A DNA stretch of 19,868 nucleotides, taken from an uncultured bacterium. GTDB taxonomy: Bacteria > Verrucomicrobiota > Kiritimatiellia > RFP12 > UBA1067. The position numbers and the translations under genes were made by a program. The stretch's first letter is position 1. Every line of letters starts with the position of its first letter. Positions 1 to 7,331 of the stretch are shown one piece after another. Below the pieces are notes generated by a model. It made no database searches, was not told the origin of the DNA, and saw only the letters and a program-made list of their open reading frames with translations. Location: positions 1 through 19,868 of the forward strand of contig CACZAK010000161.1 of NCBI GenBank assembly GCA_902779075.1. The letters are read 5' to 3'.

Positions 1-1
1 G

Positions 2-652
2 AACAAGGATGGATGGGGCTTCTCGCAGTCCGCCGCGCTCAGGACGCGCGCGGCGAAGCTACTTGCGCCGGACGCGGCGATACGCGTTGACTACGAAATG
101 GGCTTCTGGCTGGAGGGTTCCGGCAAGTCCTCGCGCAACTACGTGGCGGAACTGCCGGAAGGGGAGATCGACCTCGGCGACGGACGCACGCTCGTCCATC
201 CTGCGCTGTCGATCCGTCCCGACGACAGGATCGCGCTTGTCGGCGACAACGGGCTCGGCAAGTCCACGCTCGTGAAGAAGATCGTGTCGAACGCGAATGT
301 TCCGTCCGAGAAGTTGCTCGTCATCCCGCAGGAGATCGGAGAGGATGAGTCGCAGGCGATCCATGCGGACGTCAAGCGGCTCGACCGCGTTCCGCTCGGA
401 CGCGTCATGACGCTCATCAGCCGCCTCGGTTCGCGTCCCGGACGCCTGCTCGCCTCCACGACGCCCAGTCCGGGCGAGATACGGAAAATCCTGCTCGCGC
501 GCGGCGTGGAAAGGGGGCCCCATTTCATCGTCATGGATGAGCCGACGAACCACCTCGACCTTCCCAGCATCGAGTGTCCGCCGCTGGCAGCTGACGCAAT
601 CCGGCAACACAGTTCGCTTGACCATGGGAAGCAGTATCCCCGACCGAACTGA
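2..652 (+). CDS. ABC-F family ATP-binding protein, C-terminal part (5' partial, 3' end probably damaged)
   Basis: The frame is open from the left edge, so the N-terminal ATPase domain lies outside the window. Visible parts are a Walker A (GDNGLGKST, about nt 241-267), a signature region (PSPGEIRKILLARG, about nt 466-507) and a Walker B followed by the ABC-F hallmark MDEPTNHLDLPSIE (about nt 532-573). ABC-F proteins are soluble twin-ATPase proteins acting on ribosomes in translation or antibiotic protection. After LPSIEC the family would continue with an alpha-helix and the H-loop (SHDR). Here the frame reads about 25 unrelated residues and stops at 650. In the third frame, nt 576-659 encode RRWQLTQSGNTVRLTM and a stop, which could be the true family tail, so an internal frame-shifting deletion near nt 573 is likely. 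Without the H-loop histidine this half would not hydrolyse ATP normally. The family call is firm; the damage is inference. Confidence 0.82.
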   Translation, partial: NKDGWGFSQSAALRTRAAKLLAPDAAIRVDYEMGFWLEGSGKSSRNYVAELPEGEIDLGDGRTLVHPALSIRPDDRIALVGDNGLGKSTLVKKIVSNANVPSEKLLVIPQEIGEDESQAIHADVKRLDRVPLGRVMTLISRLGSRPGRLLASTTPSPGEIRKILLARGVERGPHFIVMDEPTNHLDLPSIECPPLAADAIRQHSSLDHGKQYPRPN

Positions 653-696
653 ACAGTGAAACATGATAAAACACATGTGAAAGAAAAGAAAGAACA

Positions 697-1790
697 ATGA
701 AGAAACTGACAAAGGCAATTTTCGTCCTATCCCTCGCGCTTATGGTGGCGCTTACAGGGTGCAAGACCGGCATGTTTGCGCCGCGAACCGGCGAGCTGTT
801 CCAGACGACGCGGATGGGGCCGGGGCTGTGCGCGAATGTCTTCGGGGCACCTCTTGGGTTGGGTATATGGGGGGCGCAAAAAAGCGGGTGTGAGTGGATG
901 ATTGTTTTCGTGGTTCCAGGATTGCCCCTTGCGGCAGTGGGTTTCGTGGCGGACGTGTGCGTGATCTCTCCGTTGGTCGATATAGTCTGTCTGCCGTACG
1001 ATCTGTGCCAACCGTACCATGACTGCTACCTTCGGATTGTCGATGAGGACGGACAACCTGTGCAGGGAGCCAAGATATATGGTCACTTTGATCTGGGCGG
1101 GAAGGCTTTCTCTGGGACGACAGACGCCGCCGGCGAGTTCAAGATCAACCGTTTGCACGATGTGAATGGCTATTTCTGGGCTTCCTGTGACAATCATGCA
1201 TCTTGGTTTCACTGCAGTCATTTCAATACGGTCAATGCGAAAACCGAGCCTGACGGGAAGATCGTGTTCCAGTTTACGCTCTCAAAGATGAATCCCGGAG
1301 GATGGAAAGCAAAGAAAGACATTTCGCGCGAGGAGTTGCAGAAACTGGTTCCCGGTAAGTGGTCTGCGGACAAGGACCCGAGCGGCATTGCTTTACTCTT
1401 GATGCGTCAGGTTCTGCCGTAGCATACGTTCCATTTCCATTCGGTTATAGGTCTTATTTCGGGGGTAAAGACAAAAGTAAGCTTGAGCCTCCGTATTCTT
1501 CTTGGAGCATACAGCGAAATGGGGATGGCGCTGTCGGTGAGGACAATTTTCTCCATAACGAGCCGCCTGCGGAATGGGTTTGGCGTATCCGTTTGGCCAA
1601 GAACTCTGATGCGAATAAGTTCTCGGGCGAGTCAAGCGATTATTATCTCGGAGAGGATGAAAAGGGAATCTACCTTTCGCCAGGGCCGTTCTCGTCCAAT
1701 GAGAACCTAAGCGAATCGCCAGGGCCGCTCTCGTCCAATGAGAGCCTAAGCGAAAAATTGTCGATAAAGTACCGCAAGGTGAGAGAGTGA
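697..1790 (+). pseudogene. Family A lipoprotein (CLPYDL plus carboxypeptidase-regulatory-like domain), frameshifted
   Basis: The first open frame (697-1422, 241 aa) has a signal peptide with lipobox LTGC (Cys22), the motif ELFQTTRMGPG, a hydrophobic stretch (about residues 66-90), SPLVDIVCLPYDL, and a beta-sandwich-like segment (about 110-190, YLRIVDEDGQPVQGA and GTTDAAGEF) resembling carboxypeptidase regulatory-like domains. The SPL-D-CLPYDL part recalls the YceK/YidQ lipoprotein family. At nt 1377-1380 the frame is lost. The next frame continues with residues matching the tail of the intact paralogue at 8586 (PERHCFTLDASGSAV against PDKHCFTIDPAGSVV) through YYLGEDEKGIYLSPG to KYRKV, stopping at 1790. 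Against the paralogue there is a deletion of about 16 codons after GKWSAD plus one missing base in a CCC run. The N-terminal protein might still be made. The start has only an A-rich leader and no clear Shine-Dalgarno. Confidence 0.8.
1677..1754 (+). repeat. 39-bp tandem duplication (two units) in the family A pseudogene
   Basis: Two adjacent 39-nt units (1677-1715 and 1716-1754) encode SPGPFSSNENLSE and SPGPLSSNESLSE. They differ at only two bases and stay in frame. The paralogues at 7257 and 8586 have no such duplication at the equivalent place, so it arose in this copy, probably by replication slippage. Confidence 0.9.
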
Positions 1791-1811
1791 TCCGTCATGT
1801 CCCGCTTTTAA

Positions 1812-1855
1812 CCAGTTGCCAATGAGGTTTAGCCGCAAAGAACACAAAGAAAGGA
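1812..1855 (+). repeat. Dispersed leader repeat (GCCGCAAAGAAC type), copy 1
   Basis: The segment CCAGTTGCCAATGAGG followed by TTTAGCCGCAAAGAACACAAAG lies directly upstream of the gene at 1866 and ends in AAGGA, which serves as its ribosome-binding site. A second copy is at 15194-15245 in the same position relative to the gene at 15254, with one extra internal 9-nt unit. CGCAAAG-type repeats of this sort are widespread in intergenic DNA of many environmental bacteria; that is general knowledge, not something read here. Confidence 0.8.
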
Positions 1856-1865
1856 ACTTTGAGCG

Positions 1866-3428
1866 ATGAATAGAAAGAGCATAGTAATTCTTGTCGCAGG
1901 CGCAATGGCCATGCTTTCGGGCTGCCTTATGTTCTATACCGGAAGCGAGGAGGGGCCGTTCGGCGTCGTTGCCGAGCGGGATGAGCCGGGCCGGCCGAAG
2001 GAGGTGATTCTTAGGACTGCAGGACGGGCCAATTGGTACGTGGTCTTCGGTCCTGACGGCGGCGGGAAGGATACATACTTCCGCGCGACCCGTTATTACA
2101 TCGCCTCTGGCGGAAAGACGAACAGCCTTTCGCACGCGACAAAATGGGCGTATGACGACGAGGAAATCGAGGATGCGATTCCCGTCCGCGGCACCGACCG
2201 CTGGATACTCGCCTATCGCACAGAGATGACCGCTGATTTGGTTTCGCTTGATGTTCGCGTGTTCACACCCCAAAAGCTGATCGCCCGCCATGAGATAAAG
2301 GAGGTGTTCCGCGATGCCAAGAAGGACGACTTGCGCGGCTATGGCGTATGTGTCGTTTCGGATGGCGGACGCAGCTTCACGTTCCCGACTAGCGAGGGCG
2401 ACTGTGTGCTTGACGGCATGACCGGCAAACTGTCGCGTCCGGCACCGCTGCCCGACATAACGGAAGGTGCCCGCACCGTCAAGGCACCTACGGATGGCGG
2501 GGTCTCGCTTTACGATTGCGCAACCGGGCGGTTTGCATGGACCATTCCCGACAAACGCATCCAGATTTCCAGAACTGACACGAACACGTTTGTCACATGT
2601 TCGGTCGAGGGGTTGCGCCATGTTTTCCGCCTTCGGGATTTCGCAGGATCTGAGATCCTTCGCCGAGCGGTTCTATGCGGCAAAAACAGCAATCCAAAGG
2701 CATCGCCCAATCTCAAGCGAGTTGCCTATTTCGTCGAGCGGAATGGCGGAACACTGAAACCCTCGTTTGACAATACGCGCGACGCTTCGCTTTGCATTGA
2801 GACGTTTGAAGAGAAAGGATCCTCAAAGCGTAATGTCTTTGATGTCGGCGTGGGACACCAGCTTGAGATTGAATGGGCAACGGATGACGTTATTGTCTGC
2901 GCGTGGAAGAAACGCTCGAAAGACTATCACCATAACGATTGCGTTGTTATCAATGTGGAAACCGGCAAGTGGCACGTGTTGCCGTTTGATATCATTTCCT
3001 GCTGGGGCGTTGATGTGTCAAACGGCCGCGTGTGCTTGGCTCTATCCGAGGGCAGTAAATATGGTATTTATGACGTGCGAACGGACGGAATTGTCGCGTT
3101 TTTTGACACATCCGACCCCAGCTGGCCGCAGGACGCCGGTCCTTTTCAACTTGCGGGCATCGAGAATGGTGTCGGCATCATGTTTGCCGGGCTGCGCACA
3201 TGGATGCTTGTCGATTGGGACGGCAAGCTTGTCCGAAGCGGGCCGTTGCGCCGGAAAGGAATCGGTAATACCGGCTGGACGATAGGACACAGGCGCTTGG
3301 TAGTGCATTTGTTTGGTTCTGATGACTGGGCCGTGCTTTCGCTTGACAATAAGTTGCTTTACAGGGGATGCTCTCCCCTGCCTTCGCCTGACGGATATCT
3401 CTTGATATGTGGTCAGGATTGGTGGTGA
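1866..3428 (+). CDS. Family B lipoprotein of unknown function (paralogue of the gene at 17638)
   Basis: This 520-aa protein has a clean lipoprotein signal peptide (hydrophobic residues 4-17, lipobox LSGC, Cys20), so it should be anchored in an envelope membrane. I recognise no named domain. It aligns along its length with the protein at 17638. Shared blocks include RYYIxSGGKTNSLSHA, GTDRW, SLDVxxFT, GDCVLDxMxGxLxRP, GVSLYD...WTxPD, and near the C-terminus ENGVGxxFAGxRTWMLVxWDG. Repeated short beta-strand and turn patterns (for example VINVETGKWHVLPF, YGIYDVRTDGIVAFF) suggest a beta-propeller-like fold. The start is supported by AAGGA ten bases upstream, inside the leader repeat. It follows the broken family A gene by 75 nt. 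Confidence 0.85.
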   Translation: MNRKSIVILVAGAMAMLSGCLMFYTGSEEGPFGVVAERDEPGRPKEVILRTAGRANWYVVFGPDGGGKDTYFRATRYYIASGGKTNSLSHATKWAYDDEEIEDAIPVRGTDRWILAYRTEMTADLVSLDVRVFTPQKLIARHEIKEVFRDAKKDDLRGYGVCVVSDGGRSFTFPTSEGDCVLDGMTGKLSRPAPLPDITEGARTVKAPTDGGVSLYDCATGRFAWTIPDKRIQISRTDTNTFVTCSVEGLRHVFRLRDFAGSEILRRAVLCGKNSNPKASPNLKRVAYFVERNGGTLKPSFDNTRDASLCIETFEEKGSSKRNVFDVGVGHQLEIEWATDDVIVCAWKKRSKDYHHNDCVVINVETGKWHVLPFDIISCWGVDVSNGRVCLALSEGSKYGIYDVRTDGIVAFFDTSDPSWPQDAGPFQLAGIENGVGIMFAGLRTWMLVDWDGKLVRSGPLRRKGIGNTGWTIGHRRLVVHLFGSDDWAVLSLDNKLLYRGCSPLPSPDGYLLICGQDWW

Positions 3429-3490
3429 TATGCAATGTGAGATCTCGGTAACGATGTAAAGACGTGTGCGTGCGCAGGATTTGAATATTG

Positions 3491-3590
3491 CAAGTTTCGC
3501 GCTTGGTTTGGCGTGAGAAAAATAGCGCGAAATTTGACATTTACAAATCTCGCGCTTGACGTGTGGCGGGAAATATGAGATAATACACTC
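3491..3590 (+). repeat. Hairpin-containing dispersed repeat, copy 1 (core 3523-3558)
   Basis: The 36-nt core starting TAGCGCGAAATTTGAC matches the core at 13951-13986 with three mismatches, and weaker similarity extends about 30 nt to each side. The core forms an imperfect hairpin: 3525-3535 (GCGCGAAATTT) pairs with 3545-3555 (AAATCTCGCGC) around a 9-nt loop, with one A/C mismatch. The octamer CGCGCTTG occurs twice (3498-3505 and 3551-3558). The 3' edge of the core overlaps the -35 box of the promoter of the ATPase gene. Confidence 0.8.
3556..3584 (+). promoter_or_regulatory. Sigma-70-type promoter of the ATPase-nuclease gene
   Basis: TTGACG (3556-3561), a 17-nt spacer and GATAAT (3579-3584) form a near-consensus housekeeping promoter, with transcription expected to start near 3591. 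The gene begins at 3620 after AAAGGAG (3608-3614, 5-nt spacing). The -35 box lies at the end of the hairpin repeat, so the repeat may have brought in part of this promoter. Confidence 0.72.
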
Positions 3591-3619
3591 GTTCATTTCT
3601 GAAAATAAAAGGAGCTTTC

Positions 3620-5065
3620 ATGTTCATAGGACGAAAGGAATATCTCGACGACCTCGAGTCGCTGTGGCGCAAGCGGACTTCGTCGATTGTCGCCTGCAGG
3701 GGGCGCAGGCGCATCGGCAAGTCAACGCTGTTCAGGGAATTCGCGAAGCGCACAGCGGATGCGTATCTGGAGTTCGAGGGGCTTGCTCCGGATGGTGAGC
3801 ATGAGATCACGAACGAGGATCAGCTCAACGAGTTCGCGGCGACCCTCGCCCGACTCACGAATTCCCCGATCATGTCGCTTCCGACATGGAAGGATGCATT
3901 CTTCTGGCTCGACCGGGCCATTGACGACACGAAGAAGACGGTGATACTGCTTGACGAAATCTCCTGGATGGGCGGATGCGATCCGAATTTCCCGGCGACG
4001 TTGCGGAACGCCTGGGAGTCGTACTTCCATCGCCATGAGAAGCTCATACTCGTCGTGTGCGGGTCGGTTTCGGCCTGGATAAAGGAGAACATCCTCGGCA
4101 ACACCGGGTTCACTGGCAGGTTCTCGCGAGACTGCGTGCTTACGGAACTGACACTTGCCGAGTGCGCGGAGTTCTGGAAGCCCGCGGCTGCCAACCTGAA
4201 CGAACGCGAGATATTCGATGTCCTGTCCGTGACCGGCGGCGTGCCGCGCTACCTTGAGGAGGTCGACCCCGGACTTTCCGCCGAGGAGAACATCCGGCGG
4301 CTCTGCTTCAGGAAGGAAGGCGTGCTCTTCAAGGACTTCGACGCGATATTCAACTCGATGTTCGGCGATGACGTGTCGGTGCGAAGGAAGATACTTGGTC
4401 TTCTTGCGGAGGGGCCAATGAGCGGCGCGGAGATTGCCGAACGCCTTGACATGGACAGGAACGGAGCCTTGAGCACACGCCTCAAGGAACTGTCGGAGGG
4501 CGGTTTCATCGATCCTGACCTCGGCATTAATCCCGAGACCGGTGAGGAGGCCCGCGTATCGAGGTATCGTCTGCGCGACAACTACACGCGCTTCTACTTG
4601 AAGTATATCGAGCCGCGCAAGGGGATGATCATGCGCGGATCGTACCGCTTCGCGTCGCTGTCGTCGCTGCCCGACTGGAATGCGGTCATGGGGCTTCAGT
4701 TCGAGAACCTGATCGTCAACAACGCAATGGAGCTCGTGCCTTACCTTGGCATCGGGAACTCGACCGTGGAGTCTGCCGCGCCCTACAGGAATGTCCGCAA
4801 GGGTCGTGACGGCAAAGGTCAAGGATGCCAGATTGACCTCCTCGTCCAGACGCCAAGGGCGGCGTATGTCGTCGAGATCAAACGTCGGAACGAGATTGGT
4901 GTGGAAATCGAGAAAGAGGTCGCGGAGCGGATGAAACGACTACCGCTCCGGCGCGGAATGAGCAAGCGCCCCGTGCTGGTCTGCGACGGACATGTCGATC
5001 CGGTCGTCGAGGCCGGCGGATTTTTCTCCGCGATCATCCAAGGCCGCAGGTTGCTTGGAATATAA
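3620..5065 (+). CDS. ATPase_2/DUF234-type AAA ATPase with C-terminal PD-(D/E)XK-like nuclease domain
   Basis: This 481-aa soluble protein opens with MFIGRKEYLDDLE, typical of the ATPase_2 (archaeal-type STAND/AAA) family. Walker A is GRRRIGKST (residues 28-36) and Walker B is VILLDE (108-113). The segment GNTGFTGRFSRD is a sensor-like region, and RKILGLLAEGPMSGAEIAERL is a winged-helix-like segment (about 255-300). The C-terminal part (about 330-481) matches the DUF234 pattern, with Asp406 (QIDLL) and Glu419-x-Lys421 (VVEIKRR) forming the nuclease signature. The length is normal for the family. These proteins are abundant in Bacteroidota, archaea and gut PVC bacteria, but their biological role is unsettled. 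It has its own promoter and strong ribosome-binding site and may be the first gene of the following co-directional run (66-nt gap). Confidence 0.88.
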   Translation: MFIGRKEYLDDLESLWRKRTSSIVACRGRRRIGKSTLFREFAKRTADAYLEFEGLAPDGEHEITNEDQLNEFAATLARLTNSPIMSLPTWKDAFFWLDRAIDDTKKTVILLDEISWMGGCDPNFPATLRNAWESYFHRHEKLILVVCGSVSAWIKENILGNTGFTGRFSRDCVLTELTLAECAEFWKPAAANLNEREIFDVLSVTGGVPRYLEEVDPGLSAEENIRRLCFRKEGVLFKDFDAIFNSMFGDDVSVRRKILGLLAEGPMSGAEIAERLDMDRNGALSTRLKELSEGGFIDPDLGINPETGEEARVSRYRLRDNYTRFYLKYIEPRKGMIMRGSYRFASLSSLPDWNAVMGLQFENLIVNNAMELVPYLGIGNSTVESAAPYRNVRKGRDGKGQGCQIDLLVQTPRAAYVVEIKRRNEIGVEIEKEVAERMKRLPLRRGMSKRPVLVCDGHVDPVVEAGGFFSAIIQGRRLLGI

Positions 5066-5131
5066 CACAGCAACCGAAAGAAGTCCCCCATGAAACCCTT
5101 TGCACGAATTGTCAAAGAAAGGAAAATGACA

Positions 5132-5725
5132 ATGAAGAAAATGATGATGGCGCTTGGATGCGCGGCGATGGTAGCGTCGTCTGCGGCGATGGCAGGAACG
5201 AACAACGTCGATGTCGTTGCGGCGGCGCGGAAGCAGATTGGCGTGACGGTCAGCTACGATCCGGCATACAGGCGCCTCGCGTACCCGAACGGCGACGTGC
5301 CGCGGTCGAGCGGCGTGTGTACGGATGTGGTTATACGGGCGTTGCGCGATGCGCGGAAGGTCGATCTGCAGAAACTCGTCCATGAGGACATGAAGGCCAA
5401 CTTCGCGAAGTACCCGCAACAGTGGGGGCTCAAGCGGACAGACCCCAACATCGACCATCGCCGCGTGCCGAACCTACAGTGCTACTTCAAGCGGAAGGGC
5501 TGGAGCCTCAAGGCGACCAAGACGGCGTCCGACTACGCGCCGGGCGATTTCGTGACCGTCATCGTTGGCGGAAGGCTTCCGCACATCATGATCGTGAGCG
5601 ACAAAAAGGCGGCAGACGGAACGCCGCTCGTCATCCATAACATCGGCTCGGGAACGAAAGAGGAGGACTGCCTCTTCACGTATCCTTTGACCGGGCATTA
5701 TCGAATGAAAGCCGTTGCACGGTAA
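5132..5725 (+). CDS. DUF1287 family exported protein (YijF-like)
   Basis: The mature region has the DUF1287 signature: RKQIGVTVSYDPAYRRLAYP, GDVPRSSGVCTDVVIRALRD, YAPGDFVT and LPHIMIVSD, then LVIHNIG. Cys63, His151 and His169 sit where a NlpC/P60-like cysteine-hydrolase fold would place them; catalysis is inference. The signal peptide is MKKMMMALGCAAMVASSAAMA, with cleavage predicted after residue 21 (AMA/GT), giving a periplasmic protein. I chose the ATG at 5132 because AAAGGA sits upstream and the signal peptide starts properly there. ATGs at 5090 and 5126 are possible but give a hydrophilic N-terminal extension. The gene lies 22 nt ahead of the glycosidase gene, with which it is probably co-transcribed. 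Confidence 0.85.
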   Translation: MKKMMMALGCAAMVASSAAMAGTNNVDVVAAARKQIGVTVSYDPAYRRLAYPNGDVPRSSGVCTDVVIRALRDARKVDLQKLVHEDMKANFAKYPQQWGLKRTDPNIDHRRVPNLQCYFKRKGWSLKATKTASDYAPGDFVTVIVGGRLPHIMIVSDKKAADGTPLVIHNIGSGTKEEDCLFTYPLTGHYRMKAVAR

Positions 5726-5747
5726 ACTGTAAGAAGGGTGCGTGGCA

Positions 5748-6731
5748 ATGGCTAGAAAAAACATGTTCAAGTTCGGGGGCGGGACGGCAATGGCGTTTGC
5801 ACTGCGCGGGTTGGTGGCAGTGGTATGTGTGATCTTTTTTGCAATGGGCGCTGAAGCCGATGTCGCGAGGGATGGGGGATTGCCGTGCTTGGATTCGGCA
5901 GGGCCGTATGTCTGCGAGTATCGCAAGGGCGTGACACTGAAAAAGCTCGTTCTCGAGAAGCCCCGTCGGATGGTCGCATACGTCGCCCGCGTTGATTTGA
6001 AAGAGCCAGGCATCAGTTTCACCGGAACGGAGCGCGATCCGCTTTGGGGGAAACCAATGCCGGACTACACCAATGAGACCTGGCTCGTCAACACGAAGCG
6101 CGAGACGACGGCGGACTTCATGATGCGGAAGCGCAGCGAGGGTAAGAACGTGGAAATCGCCGTCAACACCTCCGGATGGAGACCGTGGGGCGGCGCAGGG
6201 TGCTACTCGACATACGCCGCACTTTATCGCTATGCCGCATCAGAAGGCATGGAGGTTTCGCACGGCAAGGATCCGGAGCGCGGCGTGTTCTTTATCGTGC
6301 GTAAAGATGGACAGGTGCTGATACGCCCGCACGTCCCTGTCTCCATGACAAACGACGTGTCCATTGCGGTGTACGGCAACAGGTGCATTCTGAGGCGCGG
6401 TGTACGGACGGCCGACGCCGATCCGGCAAAGGCCGTCGATGTCCATCCGCGCACGGCGTTCGGTCTTTCGCGCGACAGAAAGACGTTCGTCATCCTTGCC
6501 GTGGATGGCCGCCAACCGGGATACAGCGAGGGCGCGACATGCGCCGACCTGGCCGATCTGCTTCTGCGCGAAGGATGCTGGGACGCAATCAACATGGACG
6601 GCGGAGGCTCCACGTCGCTCGTCATCTACGACCGCGAGCACAACCGTCCGATCATGCTCAACCACCATGCGAATGGCTACGTTCGCAAGACCGCCCTCAA
6701 CCTCGGTCTGATATTCACCCCCAAAGAATAG
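5748..6731 (+). CDS. Phosphodiester glycosidase family protein (NAGPA/DUF2233-like), exported
   Basis: The 327-aa product has an N-terminal hydrophobic export signal (about residues 14-37, cleavage near AEA/D38). The C-terminal half carries the phosphodiester glycosidase signature: HPRTAFGLSRD (from residue 233), VILAVDGRQPGYSEGAT (Asp253-Gly-Arg), then NMDGGGSTSL (282-291). Family members hydrolyse glycosyl phosphodiester bonds, as in the human uncovering enzyme NAGPA; bacterial members act on cell-wall or exopolysaccharide phosphodiesters. The exact substrate cannot be read here. AAGGG lies 9 nt before the ATG at 5748, which is preferred over the GTG at 5742. It ends 17 nt before the phosphatase gene. 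Confidence 0.9.
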   Translation: MARKNMFKFGGGTAMAFALRGLVAVVCVIFFAMGAEADVARDGGLPCLDSAGPYVCEYRKGVTLKKLVLEKPRRMVAYVARVDLKEPGISFTGTERDPLWGKPMPDYTNETWLVNTKRETTADFMMRKRSEGKNVEIAVNTSGWRPWGGAGCYSTYAALYRYAASEGMEVSHGKDPERGVFFIVRKDGQVLIRPHVPVSMTNDVSIAVYGNRCILRRGVRTADADPAKAVDVHPRTAFGLSRDRKTFVILAVDGRQPGYSEGATCADLADLLLREGCWDAINMDGGGSTSLVIYDREHNRPIMLNHHANGYVRKTALNLGLIFTPKE

Positions 6732-6748
6732 ACGGTATTGGAGTTCCC

Positions 6749-7216
6749 ATGAAACGAGATGAAATAATTCATGTACACAAGATCTTGTTCCTGTGCCACG
6801 GGAACATCTGCCGGTCGCCGATGGCGGAGTTCGTGATGAAGGAACTCGTCAGAAGAGCGGGGCGTGACGACATCGTGGTCGAGTCCGCCGCGCTGCACAC
6901 AGACGAGATCGGCAACGACATCCATTACGGCACCCGAAGAAAACTACTGGCAGAGGGCATCCCGTTCGCGCCACGTCGTGCATGGCTGCTGAATGCCGCG
7001 AAGGCGCGGGAATACGACCTCCTCATCGGGATGGACGACTACAACATGGCCGATCTTCGGCGGCTTGTGTTTCCGGAGGATGCAGGGAAGGTTAGGAAGC
7101 TGTTGTCGTTCGCCGGGTCCGAGCGCGATATTGCCGACCCGTGGTACACCGGCAACTTCGACGAGACTTACGCCGACATCCTTGAAGGCTGCACGGCGCT
7201 TCTGAAGAGCCTGTAA
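6749..7216 (+). CDS. Low-molecular-weight protein-tyrosine phosphatase
   Basis: The 155-aa cytoplasmic protein shows the full active site: the P-loop Cys16-x5-Arg22-Ser23 (CHGNICRSPMAE) near the N-terminus and the general acid loop DPWY (Asp130-Pro-Trp-Tyr). Length is as expected for the family. These enzymes remove phosphate from tyrosine and often regulate tyrosine kinases that control exopolysaccharide or envelope synthesis. No kinase is seen in the window. The ATG at 6749 has GGAG 5 nt upstream; the same frame is open further upstream but overlaps the glycosidase gene and lacks homology. It is 17 nt downstream of the glycosidase gene, suggesting co-transcription. Confidence 0.93.
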   Translation: MKRDEIIHVHKILFLCHGNICRSPMAEFVMKELVRRAGRDDIVVESAALHTDEIGNDIHYGTRRKLLAEGIPFAPRRAWLLNAAKAREYDLLIGMDDYNMADLRRLVFPEDAGKVRKLLSFAGSERDIADPWYTGNFDETYADILEGCTALLKSL

Positions 7217-7256
7217 TCGCGCCCTTACGGCGGCAAACTAAAGAAGGGAAAGAACA

Positions 7257-7331
7257 ATGAAAAAACTGGAAACTGGCAACATTGGAATTGGCAACACTTC
7301 CATATTGGCAACAATCAGCAGACTGCTTGCC
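7257..7331 (+). repeat. 75-nt signal-peptide cassette, class II, copy 1
   Basis: The first 25 codons contain the recurrent unit TTGGCAAC (or CTGGCAAC) three times. The same 75 nt start the genes at 8586 (8586-8660) and 9772 (9772-9846) with only a few differences and no gaps, although the protein at 9772 is otherwise unrelated. Confidence 0.9.

Noticed and set aside
1371..1395. Programmed ribosomal frameshift in the family A gene at 697
   Set aside because: No slippery heptamer or downstream structure is evident, and the comparison with 8586 shows a deletion, so mutation or sequencing error is simpler.
3722..4822. 366-codon - strand open frame opposite the ATPase gene
   Set aside because: Shadow of a gene with clear Walker and nuclease motifs; no homology-like motif on the - strand.
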